Positions 58,901 through 64,000 of a DNA stretch of 64,000 nt are shown piece by piece. Position 1 is the first letter of the stretch. Every line of letters begins with the position of its first letter. The notes under the pieces were generated by a model, which was not told the DNA's origin, searched no databases, and saw only the letters and a program-made list of their open reading frames with translations. The DNA is from Atrina japonica (taxonomy: Eukaryota > Mollusca > Bivalvia > Pterioida > Pinnidae): positions 903,688 through 967,687 of the forward strand of contig BROG01000234.1 of the NCBI GenBank assembly GCA_030159075.1. The letters are read 5' to 3'. Position numbers and translations under genes: made by a program.

Positions 58901-60660
58901 ACATTAAAATTCCCAGTTGTGTTCCCAATAGCATTTTTTCCCAAAATTTGGTAGAAAAAAGCCTGATACATAATTACGGTATGTATGTATGGAAAAATGT
59001 TAAAAGTAATTTATGAGAGAAATATTTGAATTACTTTACAATCAAATACGCCTATCTATATTCATACTTATACATGTATCAGTATGTGCATTATATTATC
59101 CACATATCCAAAGAAATGCTGTGTTTGAAAGGCTAACCATAGATGAATAATTCTATTTATGTTTGTTCATGATTTACAATCTTTTTATTTTATTAACAAA
59201 CATGTAATTTGGTTATATTATCTGTGTATTTGGTGCTATCATTTGAAGACTTTTTGACAATAATTATTGTGTTCTATGAAATTTTTATTTACAGTTGTTG
59301 CTTTTGTTTGCCTTTTATCCATTAGCCAAATCTGTTTCTTATTATCATATTACTTGTAATTACTGTAAATTACTTCATCTGTAAAATGGTGTATGAAATA
59401 AAAAAAAAAAATGATTTTATAGAAATATCAAACCTGTCCTCACTGGCAATGAGGCATGTAGCTCCTATGTTACTCAATAGATGTGGACCTGAAGGTAACC
59501 CTAGGCCTAACCCTTTTTATAGAAAATTGAAATTTGTCAAAAGTAACAAAAAGAATATATTAATTACATGGTTATTATTATGGTTTGAGTACCGTGTATT
59601 AAAATTGTTTTCAATTGGGGTTTTTTCTGTCTTCCAAAAGTTCCTTTGTGTATTCTGTACTGAATCTATATGAGACCTTTTGTGATAGCCTTCTTGACAT
59701 CGGTCCTGCAGTTTGCAGAACTAGTCAGCCACTTGGTCCCTCTTGACATCAATCCTGCAGTTTGCAGAACTAGTCAGCTACTTGGTCCCTCTTGACATCA
59801 GTCCTGCAGTTTGCAGAACTAGTCAGCTACTTGGTCCCTCTTGACATCAGTCCAGGAGTTTGCAGAACTGACCAGCTTTGTGCTTTAGATATTTGTGTTT
59901 AGAGAAGCTTAAACAGATTTGGCTGAAGAAGTACATTTTGCTTTCTGACTGATTTAATACTGTTGTATAATATGTATGGCTTGTTTTTACAACATTTTCA
60001 TTAATGGAATATCTAGCCAGTAATTTTAATGTGATTATAGAAGAGTTTTAATACTGACCAATGATAACTCAAGTTTTGTCAATTTGTGACAAAGAAATAA
60101 ACAATTCTTTGACACCCCTTAAATTAACTTGAGAAATTTCATGGTTTTTACGGTTATTTATATATGAAGGAAACTGAATAAAAATGTGTAGAAAGGCACA
60201 AATTTTATTCATATACTATTTGGGTAAATGTAAAACTGCAATATTCAGTCATGATTAACCAACCATAGACTCTGTGTCAGCCATTTTTAATATGTAAGTT
60301 AGATATGTGAATATGGAATTATGGGACATTGTGTCATTCTCCCATATATTACATGGAGTAACTAAATGAAATATTATTTCCCCCAAGCCTTGCATATTTT
60401 GAAAAAGAAAATATTTATGAAATAAATCAAAGTGTATAGATTTGTTGATGTATCCTGAAAATGAATGTCCCTAGTTTATTTTGTACATTCGTCACTCTCA
60501 CTTTTACTTGGTGTTCCTGTAGAATGACATACGCTCCAACCGTGTAGCCACACCAGAATTTCTCCAAGGACTTCCTCTGACTCAGAAAAAGTATGACGTA
60601 GTGCGTCAACAAAGGGAGAAGGAGCGAAACAAAGAATACAATGACTATTTAAGCTCAAAG
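16790..60660 (+). CDS. CSPP1: CSPP1-like centrosome/spindle-pole protein, N-terminal part, at least 14 exons
   Basis: CSPP1 proteins bind microtubules, centrosomes and ciliary axonemes. Fourteen plus-strand exons with GT-AG borders (start ATG 16809; last exon ends 60660) give about 651 codons. The chain is phase 0 throughout except for one problem at exon 2. Ten exons (2, 4-8, 11-14) end in a module variant with consensus LP(I/L)G.Y...R..L..(E/D)R..(E/D)YN.(F/L)(L/M). Vertebrate CSPP1 has similar segments (LPLGE...ELRQDYRRYL and LPIGE...ERNKEYNQFLRG, from memory). Exons 8-9 read EQDRKRIVELKKKQYRDELL, resembling CSPP1 'RRKEKYRLELLEQ'. The gene continues past the right edge. An unrelated Arg/Glu-rich coiled-coil protein is the main alternative. 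Confidence 0.75.
17395..18290. repeat. Minisatellite, 35-36-bp unit
   Basis: About 25 copies of 'ctgtttcttgatatcaacaa' plus 'tattggtattgtttg', most regular between 17690 and 18240 and degenerate at the left edge. The unit contains GATATC and CAATATTG palindromes. Confidence 0.97.
20396..20502. mobile_element. Short palindromic MITE, 'CAGTRGAACCTG' family
   Basis: Starts tacagtagaacctgcctagg and ends acaggttccactgca, inverse-complementary. The interior has 'gaccacctgttttgtaagacc'. Same family as 33718-34153, 39277-39462 and 56157-56288. Confidence 0.8.
21675..21826 (+). CDS. CSPP1: Candidate alternative terminal exon with polyA signal
   Basis: After cag at 21674, a phase-0 frame of 45 codons reads AIDSRSFTFANKLSPRQTNM, FESPHLRMIDQLHNDN and FQNIQGTIQ, then TAA at 21810-21812, with AATAAA at 21821-21826. 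CpG-containing codons (tcg, acg, cga, ccg) are unusual for this intron. Joined to exon 1 it would give a 79-residue short form. No usable internal donor. It may be chance; no homologue recognised. Confidence 0.3.
22596..22760. mobile_element. Short inverted-repeat MITE, 'CAGTGAAACTTG' family
   Basis: Starts tacagtgaaacttgtatata and ends aagcaagttttactgta. Interior 'acgacctccttaggg' and 'gtggtctttatacacaggtg' is shared with 25386-25558 and, inverted, with 759-932. Confidence 0.85.
23640..24535 (+). repeat. Bivalve-type dispersed repeat, long copy
   Basis: Contains 'atctcaagaaccactggacc', 'aaaaaggcccaaaacttggt' (repeated near 23900 and 24150) and 'aaggtcaaggtcacaagcac', and ends 'gccaggtgagtgtcttaatg' and 'ccattgggtctcttg'. 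I recognise this ending from abundant mollusc repeats. No coding frame. A shorter copy lies at 53356-53700. Confidence 0.6.
24527..24815 (-). mobile_element. SINE-like element with tRNA-like end
   Basis: Starts gttgttgtattgttgtttaacgtcc with a conserved core (acacatggagacgtcaac, ggcctatgctcagcacttat, gagggttctttaacatgctg). It ends in a tRNA-like block on the minus strand around 'aggcttgaacctatgaccc' and 'gcactctaccccgg'. Diverged relatives lie at 31962-32180 and 32362-32655. Confidence 0.65.
25386..25558. mobile_element. Short inverted-repeat MITE, 'CAGTGAAACTTG' family
   Basis: Starts tacagtgaaacttgtatata and ends aagcaggtttgactgta. It is nearly identical to the 22596 copy over most of its length and in the same orientation, suggesting recent activity. 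Confidence 0.85.
25696..25826 (+). CDS. CSPP1: CSPP1-like exon 2 (first repeat module)
   Basis: The frame reads (D)EEEVFSNLQRTSAYVSDSDL then QYADRQERIRGEMKREYEDH and VRR, ending the module with KREYEDHV. Donor aga|GTATGT. The first acceptor AG (25694-25695) leaves 'at' before the GAG codon, so it needs a preceding base. That does not fit exon 1 (phase 0). The second AG at 25699-25700 gives phase 0 from 25701. Either the second AG is used, or an exon in intron 1 is missed. Confidence 0.75.
25827..26339 (+). other. CSPP1: CSPP1-like intron 2
   Basis: AT-rich 513-bp intron; nothing recognised inside. Confidence 0.75.
26340..26396 (+). CDS. CSPP1: CSPP1-like exon 3 (57-nt micro-exon)
   Basis: Acceptor tatatag, then 19 codons PSPGYRDTEPPRHQRGVPQ, donor cag|GTATAG, phase 0 at both ends. 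It is a proline/arginine linker between modules. Its symmetry means skipping would keep the frame. Confidence 0.65.
26620..26925. repeat. Minisatellite, 43-47-bp unit
   Basis: About seven copies of 'gccttttgcaaaaagaaaat' then 'tctctacactttttgcag', with an alternate ending 'ggctcatattttacag'. All three plus-strand frames stay partly open and read F-AKRKF-like repeats, which are not a gene. Confidence 0.93.
28926..29120. mobile_element. Possible transposon remnant with weak inverted ends
   Basis: Left ccacagtggtgtaggaagcc and right ctaattcctacatctatgc are partly inverse-complementary (tgtaggaa/ttcctaca). 'aagtggggag' occurs near each end. Weak evidence. Confidence 0.35.
29868..30430. repeat. 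Minisatellite, 37-bp unit with 111-bp higher-order unit
   Basis: About fifteen copies of 'gtgttgtattagcaggtctt' plus 'tacacctgtttggttaa'. Variants ('tttgggtaag', 'agcgggtc') recur every three units: the same three-unit block begins at 29978 and again at 30089. Each unit holds the inverted pair AGGT...ACCT. Confidence 0.96.
30908..31042 (+). CDS. CSPP1: CSPP1-like exon 4 (repeat module)
   Basis: 45 codons: RREQERPVYYSIGAPEQ, then the canonical module GLPLGRYAEMRKVLDDERHK and DYNRFRRE. Acceptor tttttag; donor gag|GTATAA. This is one of the clearest matches to the CSPP1 LPLG...DY pattern. Confidence 0.88.
31826..31916. mobile_element. Palindromic MITE family P, diverged copy
   Basis: Starts ttaactctctcacccctg and ends tagggatgatagggtta. 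The core 'gtcttagaccagtcta' matches 'cttagaccagtcca' of other copies, but the rest has drifted. Confidence 0.6.
31962..32180 (+). mobile_element. Diverged SINE-like element (same core as 24527-24815)
   Basis: 'tatgtcgttgttttacgtcc', 'cttatatggagatgtcac' and 'cacccgtgctacaaactgac' match the conserved core of this family. Its 3' part is degraded. Confidence 0.5.
32362..32655 (+). mobile_element. Diverged SINE-like element with tRNA-like end
   Basis: 'ttatatggagattgtacac', 'gaccagtgctatggacttct' and 'gaaagacccgtgactttcac', and ends 'gggaattgaaccctggac', which reads as a tRNA T-arm/B-box complement. Same family as 24527-24815. Confidence 0.5.
33165..33398 (-). mobile_element. tRNA-derived SINE, reverse orientation
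   Basis: Read on the minus strand it begins ggggcctccatggccgagtg and gttagagcatcacgc, has a diverged B box (caagtttgagcccc), and ends gttgagtgtggcataaaac. Same family as 12325-12570, with a better preserved leading 'ggggcctccatggcc'. Confidence 0.85.
33718..34153. mobile_element. Palindromic MITE interrupted by a SINE
   Basis: Left tacagtggaacctcgctctt (33718) and right gaggtttcactgta (34139-34152) are the two ends of a 'CAGTGGAACCT' element. Between them, at 33848-34065, sits a SINE. Removing the SINE leaves a MITE of about 200 bp like 56157-56288. Confidence 0.75.
33848..34065 (+). mobile_element. tRNA-derived SINE nested in a MITE
   Basis: Starts ggggcctccgtggctgagtg with the B box tgttcgagtcaga, body 'aaccggattctctcctccac', and ends near 'aaaataacactcaaattc'. 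It lies inverted relative to the copy at 33165-33398, about 450 bp away. Confidence 0.8.
34299..34390. mobile_element. Palindromic MITE family P
   Basis: Starts ttaactcaccaacccctg and ends ggggtgaatgagtta. The core 'tctgtaaatcagtgacttag' and 'actagtccaaatgtgtc' is well preserved. Confidence 0.85.
34557..34655 (+). mobile_element. Truncated tRNA-derived SINE head
   Basis: 'cgggcctccgtatcaaaatg', 'gtcagagcatcgcacttta' and 'gtggtcagcgcaggtt' correspond to the 5' part of the 12325 SINE, with an (at)n expansion in the middle. The 3' body is missing. Confidence 0.7.
35641..35787 (+). CDS. CSPP1: CSPP1-like exon 5 (repeat module)
   Basis: 49 codons: KEELENRRREELYRRRSQSP, then AKPQTELYDHNEMAQQLREE and RRREYNDLM. 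Acceptor attatag; donor atg|GTATGT. The RRRSQSP patch is SR-like. The module lacks the LPIG part but keeps the ER..EYN end. Confidence 0.85.
36520..36725. repeat. Degenerate short tandem repeat, about 15-18-bp unit
   Basis: Variants of 'attgggatgatgtc' and 'attggaatgac' repeat about twelve times between 36548 and 36722. Confidence 0.8.
37097..37187. mobile_element. Palindromic MITE family P, well-preserved copy
   Basis: Starts ttaactcatcaacccctg and ends taggggtgaataagttaa. Core 'cttagaccagtccaaatgtg'. The two ends pair over about 15 bases. Confidence 0.88.
37715..37935. repeat. Minisatellite, 37-bp unit
   Basis: About five copies of 'tatttcaggataggattctg' plus 'tagtgctatagtggtaa', with diverged edge copies. 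The period equals that of the 29868 array but the sequence is unrelated. Confidence 0.93.
38076..38219 (+). CDS. CSPP1: CSPP1-like exon 6 (repeat module)
   Basis: 48 codons: RRKDELQKLYPRKLATPPGG, then GLPIGGYDDYRKRLRADRTR and EYRDSLLQ. A full module with glycine-rich entry. Acceptor caacag; donor cag|GTAACC. Confidence 0.88.
38220..38669 (+). other. CSPP1: CSPP1-like intron 6
   Basis: A 450-bp AT-rich intron; nothing recognised. Confidence 0.8.
38670..38858 (+). CDS. CSPP1: CSPP1-like exon 7 (diverged module)
   Basis: 63 codons: QQKQQWFQRAQEYQLDTSPI, HEGHLQAERPLVGSPRDVII and DYKKLKQEVGEDRKTDYTKN with LTQ. The module end (EDRKTDY) is recognisable but the LPIG part is replaced. Acceptor tttatag; donor cag|GTACTA. 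Confidence 0.85.
39277..39462. mobile_element. Palindromic MITE, 'CAGTGGAACCTG' family
   Basis: Left end tacagtggaacctgtcttga and interior 'ctcaagacaggtggtctctc' are clear. The right end (caggacaattttact) is degraded. Confidence 0.65.
40561..40780. repeat. Two-copy tandem duplication, 108-bp unit
   Basis: 'aaaggaccattgtaaattct' starts at 40561 and 40669, and the following bases including 'ttcataactgaatagtcatg' are nearly identical between copies. Confidence 0.95.
41562..41650. mobile_element. Palindromic MITE family P, diverged copy
   Basis: 'agtcatacacccctgaattc' to 'cagtggttgatgagtta', core 'ggttagtccaaatgtgac'. A second 'ttactcaccaacccctg' end lies at about 41437, suggesting a partial neighbouring copy. 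Confidence 0.6.
42164..42425 (+). mobile_element. tRNA-derived SINE, near full length
   Basis: 'aaaggggcatctatggccaa', 'gtggttaaagcatcg', B box-like 'caggtttaagcccc', body 'gtggtctcttcatgggtaca', tail 'aaatgtggtgtaaaacact'. Same family as 12325-12570, moderately diverged. Confidence 0.8.
43967..44092 (+). CDS. CSPP1: CSPP1-like exon 8 (repeat module)
   Basis: 42 codons: KERETKSKPPPTPPVGLDIP then TEQDRKRIVELKKKQYRDEL and LM. The end resembles the CSPP1 'RRKEKYRLELLEQ' helix as remembered. Acceptor atgtag; donor atg|GTAACT. Confidence 0.87.
44093..46526 (+). other. CSPP1: CSPP1-like intron 8
   Basis: A 2.4-kb intron dominated by the 18-bp minisatellite at 45176-46075. The remainder is AT-rich and unremarkable. 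Confidence 0.75.
45176..46075. repeat. Minisatellite, 18-bp unit, about 50 copies
   Basis: Units are variants of 'ggtctttcacaacagact', alternating with 'cacatcagactg' and 'cagtgttt' forms. Because 18 is a multiple of three, one frame stays open for 281 codons (repeating VFHNRL) and another reads LSQQTG. There is no splice-consistent use, so these are not genes. Confidence 0.97.
46527..46712 (+). CDS. CSPP1: CSPP1-like exon 9 (glutamine/proline linker)
   Basis: 62 codons: QQKEQILNKVQHQPEIQVLD, RRNQQPPPQHDMRRSQDSQR and YRAPSPRWEPEMYKRETFAP with DQ. It continues the helix from exon 8 and becomes a low-complexity linker. Acceptor ttacag; donor cag|GTAATA. Confidence 0.85.
46713..47994 (+). other. 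CSPP1: CSPP1-like intron 9
   Basis: A 1.3-kb AT-rich intron; nothing recognised. Confidence 0.75.
47995..48195 (+). CDS. CSPP1: CSPP1-like exon 10 (internal KPSIQEM repeats)
   Basis: 67 codons: QQNPMAKPSIQEMDKPSIQE, MGKPYIQETGFGSEEQKSTK, IPQRMDEDFQNLWYGNYKRE and PFRKASP. It contains three tandem copies of (D/G)KP(S/Y)IQE, nearly identical at DNA level ('aaaccatccattcaggaaat'). Acceptor ccttag; donor ccg|GTAATT. Confidence 0.83.
49045..49830. repeat. Minisatellite, 32-bp unit, about 24 copies
   Basis: Unit 'ctgacaatactttctagccc' plus 'tgtactcatttg'. Copies are over 90% alike. Variation is mainly tgtactc/tgcactc/tgcagtc and gctgac/gttgac, and the variants cluster: 'gcagtcatttgttgac' dominates the right half. 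Confidence 0.98.
49835..51170. repeat. Second 32-bp minisatellite with 322-bp higher-order duplication
   Basis: Unit like 'acttcccagtgttacagatt' plus 'tgtcatcacaat', degenerate. A block starting 'tacttcccagtgtgataaac' occurs at 50701 and again at 51023, nearly identical. The unit length equals that of the adjacent 49045 array, and both share 'acaatactt.c'. Confidence 0.95.
51297..51675 (+). mobile_element. MITE family A, copy 2
   Basis: Left caccaaatttactgagtact and 'caagctca', right ttgagcttgagtaccaagtt and 'gatgactttgggtcctgg'. Interior 'tactcaaaatttgagcacat' and 'catttacaattgtatgcc'-like blocks match the 57655 copy and, inverted, 13752. Confidence 0.8.
52005..52560. repeat. Minisatellite, 35-bp unit, about 15 copies
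   Basis: Unit 'ggcagcatgatctacctagt' plus 'ggtagacaaaaggtt'. Copies carry small substitutions (cacagtc, ataaatgg), and the edges are degenerate. Confidence 0.96.
53102..53218 (+). CDS. CSPP1: CSPP1-like exon 11 (repeat module)
   Basis: 39 codons: RLLSPPHQANIGNEEEYHST then RRKKEHEDRRKEYNDFLQM. Ends in the consensus RRKEYNDFL. Acceptor ttttag; donor atg|GTAATT. Confidence 0.88.
53219..53878 (+). other. CSPP1: CSPP1-like intron 11
   Basis: A 660-bp intron, half of it the dispersed repeat at 53356-53700. Confidence 0.8.
53356..53700 (+). repeat. Bivalve-type dispersed repeat, short copy
   Basis: 'ttaaggtcacttgaaccaaa', 'gctcattgtgacctattgta', 'tctcaagaaccaatggccca' and 'atttggcaggagctatcccc' match the family of 23640-24535. 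The 3' end with 'gggtctcttg' is missing. Confidence 0.6.
53879..54043 (+). CDS. CSPP1: CSPP1-like exon 12 (repeat module)
   Basis: 55 codons: KKETENEKKMQIEKQRNQPP, AQIIKGDYYSSEQYDKRRQQ and LHDQEHREYQKFLER. Module end HREYQKFLER. Acceptor aaacag; donor agg|GTAGGT. Confidence 0.88.
54044..54460 (+). other. CSPP1: CSPP1-like intron 12
   Basis: A 417-bp AT-rich intron; nothing recognised. Confidence 0.8.
54461..54580 (+). CDS. CSPP1: CSPP1-like exon 13 (repeat module, best match)
   Basis: 40 codons: ENLTPPERYGLPIGQFVYTP then RQKWLEKQRNKEYNQIMKGK. It matches vertebrate CSPP1 'LPIGE...ERNKEYNQFLRGK' closely, from memory, including RNKEYNQ. Acceptor tgtccag; donor aag|GTATTG. Confidence 0.9.
55447..55536. 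mobile_element. Palindromic MITE family P
   Basis: Starts ttaactcatcatcccctaaa and ends caggggtgaatgagtcaa. Core 'catagaccagtccaaatgtg'. Confidence 0.85.
56157..56288. mobile_element. Palindromic MITE, 'CAGTGGAACCTG' family, complete copy
   Basis: Left acagtggaacctgttcagag and right caagacaggttccactgtaa are near-perfect inverse complements over the last 14 bases. Interior 'gtggtctcttatggcaggtg'. Confidence 0.88.
57655..58046 (+). mobile_element. MITE family A, copy 3
   Basis: Left accaaagtcaccagatttac and 'tactcaggctcaac', right 'gttgagctttaaagtaaatt' and 'gattactttggatcctg'. Interior aligns with 51297-51675 throughout ('catcattatttacaactgta'). Confidence 0.82.
59686..59875. repeat. Minisatellite, 49-bp unit, about 4 copies
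   Basis: Unit 'tcttgacatcagtcctgcag' plus 'tttgcagaactagtcagcta' and 'cttggtccc'. The first and last copies are diverged. Confidence 0.96.
60523..60660 (+). CDS. CSPP1: CSPP1-like exon 14 (repeat module)
   Basis: 46 codons: NDIRSNRVATPEFLQGLPLT, QKKYDVVRQQREKERNKEYN and DYLSSK. Clear ERNKEYN module end. Acceptor ctgtag; donor aag|GTATTG, phase 0, so coding continues beyond the window. Confidence 0.9.
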
Positions 60661-61934
60661 GTATTGATGTTTGTGTTAGAGCTCTCTTCTCCAGCACGTA
60701 TCCTGCGGAACTCCAGCACCTGGACAGCATTTCACAAAAGTTTGTAAATTGTGATGGGTGATGTTATCATACCACAGTCAAAAAAATTGTCCAATTATAG
60801 ATTTACGACCATTTGTGAAATGCAGCCCTTTCTATCATTGCTGTCCATTTGTTTCCTAGATTTTCACTTCATGTACATTTTATTCTTTTATGGAATATAC
60901 TGGTAACACCATTCTGCAAGTTTCAATTCTTTATTCATTCTCAACTTTGATTTGCTATGAATCGTATCTTCAAATTTTTAACTTTATTTTGCTTCAGCTG
61001 AGCTGTTTAGCTAGATATATTCAGTTTTTCAAATATTTTATTTCAATTTAAGCCTCTGTATTACTATTAAGATTTCATATATTTGAGAATATTGATAAAA
61101 TGTAAATCTTAAGTTTGTGAAAATTGTTGTGACGTCTTGCTCTGTTTGCTGTGCGTTGATGTATAATTTTGGAAATGGTGAGACTTAACCTAACAATGTA
61201 CATACACTTGTTTCTGTCTATTTTTTTTATGATCACTTATCTCCCTTTACTGTGCACCTGAGTATATTTTCTCACTAATTTCTTCTATGGTATAATACTG
61301 CTATTGAGTGGATTCTATTTATAGCACTGGAGTGGACGATCCACCCAGTCTTTCAATGTCCATTCCTTATGATCTTATTATGGTGTCGTTTATGATAGCA
61401 TATTTTGGTAGATATTCATTTCAATACCACACAAAACAAATGAATATCTATGATGGGTCATTTGTTTGGAGGTTCCCCCTATACATCTGCTGTCAGTACA
61501 AATTAAAGATGATGAGTAGCATAGTGTATCTGACGTTGATCGGATATGGCTGAACAAATTTTATTAATAAAGACCTAAACTGAAGGATATGTCTCCTTAA
61601 CAACTGTAAAAAATATCTATATTTAGTATTGTTTGATATATTGCATTTTTTTAATTTGAATTCAATAGACAAAGAAAACTAAATAGATTAAATGGTAAAT
61701 GAAAATAATGTCTCAATAAAAGATAAGTGTAATATCTATATGTTTATACATGTAAAAGATAAATCAAAATGCCTGCCTGTGTCGTTAAGTATCTATGGTA
61801 ACATATTCAGAACATAACTGCCACATATCAAAACTTTAACTGTTTCAAAGGTTACAATACTATAGCCATGTTGTTACAATACTGTATCTATGTCACATGG
61901 TGCCTTTATTACATTAGCATCTAATGTATATACT

Positions 61935-62612
61935 GAAGTTTGTCACATGTGTCTATAACAATGTCATGTGTCTACACAGCAGCACAGTCAGATCATCTCT
62001 ATGTCACATGTGCTTATAACAATGTCATGTGTCTACACAGCAGCACAGTCAGATCATCTCTATGTCACATGTGTCTATAACAATGTCATGTGTCTACACA
62101 GTAGTACTGTCAGATCATATATGTCACATGTGTCTATAACAATGTCATGTGTCTACACAGCAGCACAGTCAGATCATCTCTATGTCACATGTGCTTATAA
62201 CAATGTCATGTGTCTACACAGCAGCACTGTAAGATCATATATGTCACATGTGTCTATAACAATGTCATGTGTCTACACAGTAGTACTGTCAGATCATATA
62301 TGTCACATGTGTCTATAACAATGTCATGTGTCTACACAGCAGCACAGTCAGATCATCTCTATGTCATATGTGTTTATATCAATGACATGTGTCTACACAG
62401 CAGCACAGTCAGATCATCTCTATGTCATATGTGTTTATATCAATGACATGTGTCTACACAGCAGCACAGTCAGATCATCTCTATGTCACATGTGCTTATA
62501 ACAATGTCATGTGTCTACACAGCAGCACAGTCAGATCATCTCTATGTCACATGTGCTTATAACAATGTCATGTGTCTACACAGCAGCACAGTCAGATCAT
62601 GTCTATGTCACA
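61935..62612. repeat. Minisatellite, 61-bp unit, about 11 copies
   Basis: Unit 'tgtcacatgtgtctataaca' plus 'atgtcatgtgtctacacagc' and 'agcacagtcagatcatctct'. Variants (gcttataac, tagtactgt, tcatatgtgtttatatc) recur in patterned order, suggesting block duplication. Open frames reading MSTQQHSQ are artefacts. Confidence 0.98.
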
Positions 62613-62689
62613 TGATATCTGTGTTATTTTTGTGAACTTTGTGTACTAAAGCTATCATATGGTAATTACATCTTGTAAAATTGTATTTC

Positions 62690-63010
62690 TATAACATTGA
62701 CACATGTATCTCTACTTCTGTCTCTGTACTTGAACTATGTTTACTCTATGTTACATGTCCCTATACTTAGTCCTATGTCTTTACTCTTTGTCACATGTGT
62801 CTATTATTTGTCACATGTGTTTACTCTTTGTCACATGTTGTTATTTTTGTCACATGTTTACTCTTTGGCACATGTATTTACTCTTTGGCATGTGTTTACT
62901 CTTTGTCACATGTTTTTTTTTGTCACATTTCTATAATTAGTCACATGTGTTTATTTTGTCACAAGTGTTCATTCTTTGTCACATGTGTTCTATACTTCAT
63001 CACATGTCTA
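62690..63010. repeat. Degenerate tandem repeat, about 20-bp unit
   Basis: Variants of 'tttactctttgtcacatgtg'. Shares 'gtcacatgtgt' with the adjacent 61-bp array and may be its source or a decayed extension. Confidence 0.85.
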
Positions 63011-63843
63011 TCACATGACTTTCTGACACATCTAGAAAAAGTAATGAACTGAAACTTGGTGATGGCCAATGTTTGTTTACACCGCATCACTAAATAGACA
63101 TCAAGCTATAAAAATATAAAAATTATAAAAATATGTCAATAGAAATGAATATTGATAAGAATCTTACAATTATGTATAAAGGTTATCACATTGATATTTT
63201 AATAACTGATTTAAGGATAATTATGATATTTGTTATATAAATACTGAAATACAGAAGATGTAGGTCAGTTACCTACAGGTAAGTCAGTTATAAACATGGT
63301 CTAAATCTAATCTATATAAAATTATATTTAGGTTATTACTTGATCAGCTATTTCTTACCGTGATATAACATAGTTTTAATTCTAAAGTACGATGTTAAAG
63401 CCATACTCTACAAAATATAAACCATATCACAAATTGTAGTGTGAGCCATATCGTAATTTACTCATGCCTGCAGCTTTGGTCACAACAGGCCTTGCGTGTT
63501 CCTGTAGGCATTATTTTTGTTGATTTATTTGTGACACACAAGGATATCGTACTATTTTTTTAAACTGTAAGCCACCAGTAAGCACATAAGGTTGACATGC
63601 ACAACAAATGCTAGGGTCTTACGACTCTCTTGTCATCGCCTCTTAATTGTTCTTGAACTTTATCATTCGCATGGCAACCATGACTGTCAGATATCATGGA
63701 TAATGTGCAATGTCCAAACATGCATGACCAGTTGTGACCTAGGCTTAACCAATATCATAATCTACAGGGTATAACAAATGTATTCTAACATGCAAGGTAT
63801 AGACCATATTGTAGACAGTATAATAATATCTTAACTTATACAG

Positions 63844-63951
63844 TACAGTCAAACTTGTCTGTAAAGGCCAGTCAAGGGAACAGGCAAAAGTAGCCATTAT
63901 AGACAGGTGCCCTTTATACATAGGTGGCTTTTAATGCAAGTTTGACTGTAT
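63844..63951. mobile_element. Short inverted-repeat MITE, 'CAGTCAAACTTG' family
   Basis: Starts tacagtcaaacttgtctgta and ends atgcaagtttgactgta, inverse-complementary over about 16 bases. Shorter interior than the 22596 and 25386 copies. Confidence 0.88.
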
Positions 63952-64000
63952 TTTAAACAATATACCGTACTCATTATAACTACATAGTGTACACCATATT

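Larger units (their letters stand above)
54581..60522 (+). other. CSPP1: CSPP1-like intron 13
   Basis: A 5.9-kb intron with a family P MITE (55447), a palindromic MITE (56157), a family A MITE (57655) and a 49-bp tandem array (59686). Long stretches (56290-57650, 58050-59680) show nothing recognisable. Phase continuity does not require a further exon. Confidence 0.75.
60661..64000 (+). other. CSPP1: CSPP1-like intron 14 (to window edge)
   Basis: No further exon recognised before the edge. It holds two tandem arrays (61935-62612, 62690-63010) and a MITE (63844). Confidence 0.6.

Noticed and set aside
61968..63052. Open frames reading MSTQQHSQ repeats and Cys-rich segments
   Set aside because: Artefacts of the 61-bp and 20-bp arrays.

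Overview
The window is eukaryotic nuclear DNA: AT-rich, intron-dense, with GT-AG introns and many dispersed and tandem repeats. The gene content and repeat types suggest a mollusc, probably a bivalve. One reason is a tRNA-headed SINE whose tail (gttgagtgtggcgtaaaac) I recognise from bivalve genomes. Others are a second SINE-like family with a 'gttgttttacgtc...atggagacgtca' core and a repeat ending '...gccattgggtctcttg'. Species assignment is inference from memory of such repeats, not a search.

Two protein-coding genes lie head to head. On the minus strand, 10379 down to 1 holds the first seven coding exons (300 codons, all phase 0) of SMC2, the condensin ATPase. They include the Walker A loop and the Q-loop, and the gene runs off the left edge. 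On the plus strand, 16790 to 60660 holds at least fourteen short, phase-0 coding exons (about 651 codons). Most of them end in a variant of a module '(G)LPIG-Y-R-L-ER-(K/R)EYN-FL'. I read this as a CSPP1-like centrosome/spindle-pole (microtubule-binding) protein with an expanded N-terminal array of modules. The gene runs off the right edge. No complete gene is present.

Between the two start codons lie about 6.4 kb. They contain the presumed SMC2 promoter, a tRNA-derived SINE, a GC-richer degenerate tandem repeat (13255-13645), a 415-bp inverted-repeat element and an unassigned exon-like ORF with a membrane segment (14532-14728).

The introns are shaped by mobile DNA. SMC2 introns hold a 1,012-bp piggyBac-like remnant with TTAA duplications, a 989-bp element with 23-bp terminal inverted repeats, and a 1.6-kb element nested inside a 3-kb element. 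CSPP1-like introns hold short palindromic MITE families and SINEs. They also hold at least ten distinct minisatellites with units of 18, 32, 35, 37, 43-47, 49 and 61 bp. Several arrays give long open frames that are artefacts of the repeat.

The points most worth following are: module-per-exon expansion of the CSPP1-like gene; a candidate intronic polyadenylation exon (21675-21826); an unresolved reading-phase problem at exon 2; and several complete non-autonomous transposons with target duplications.
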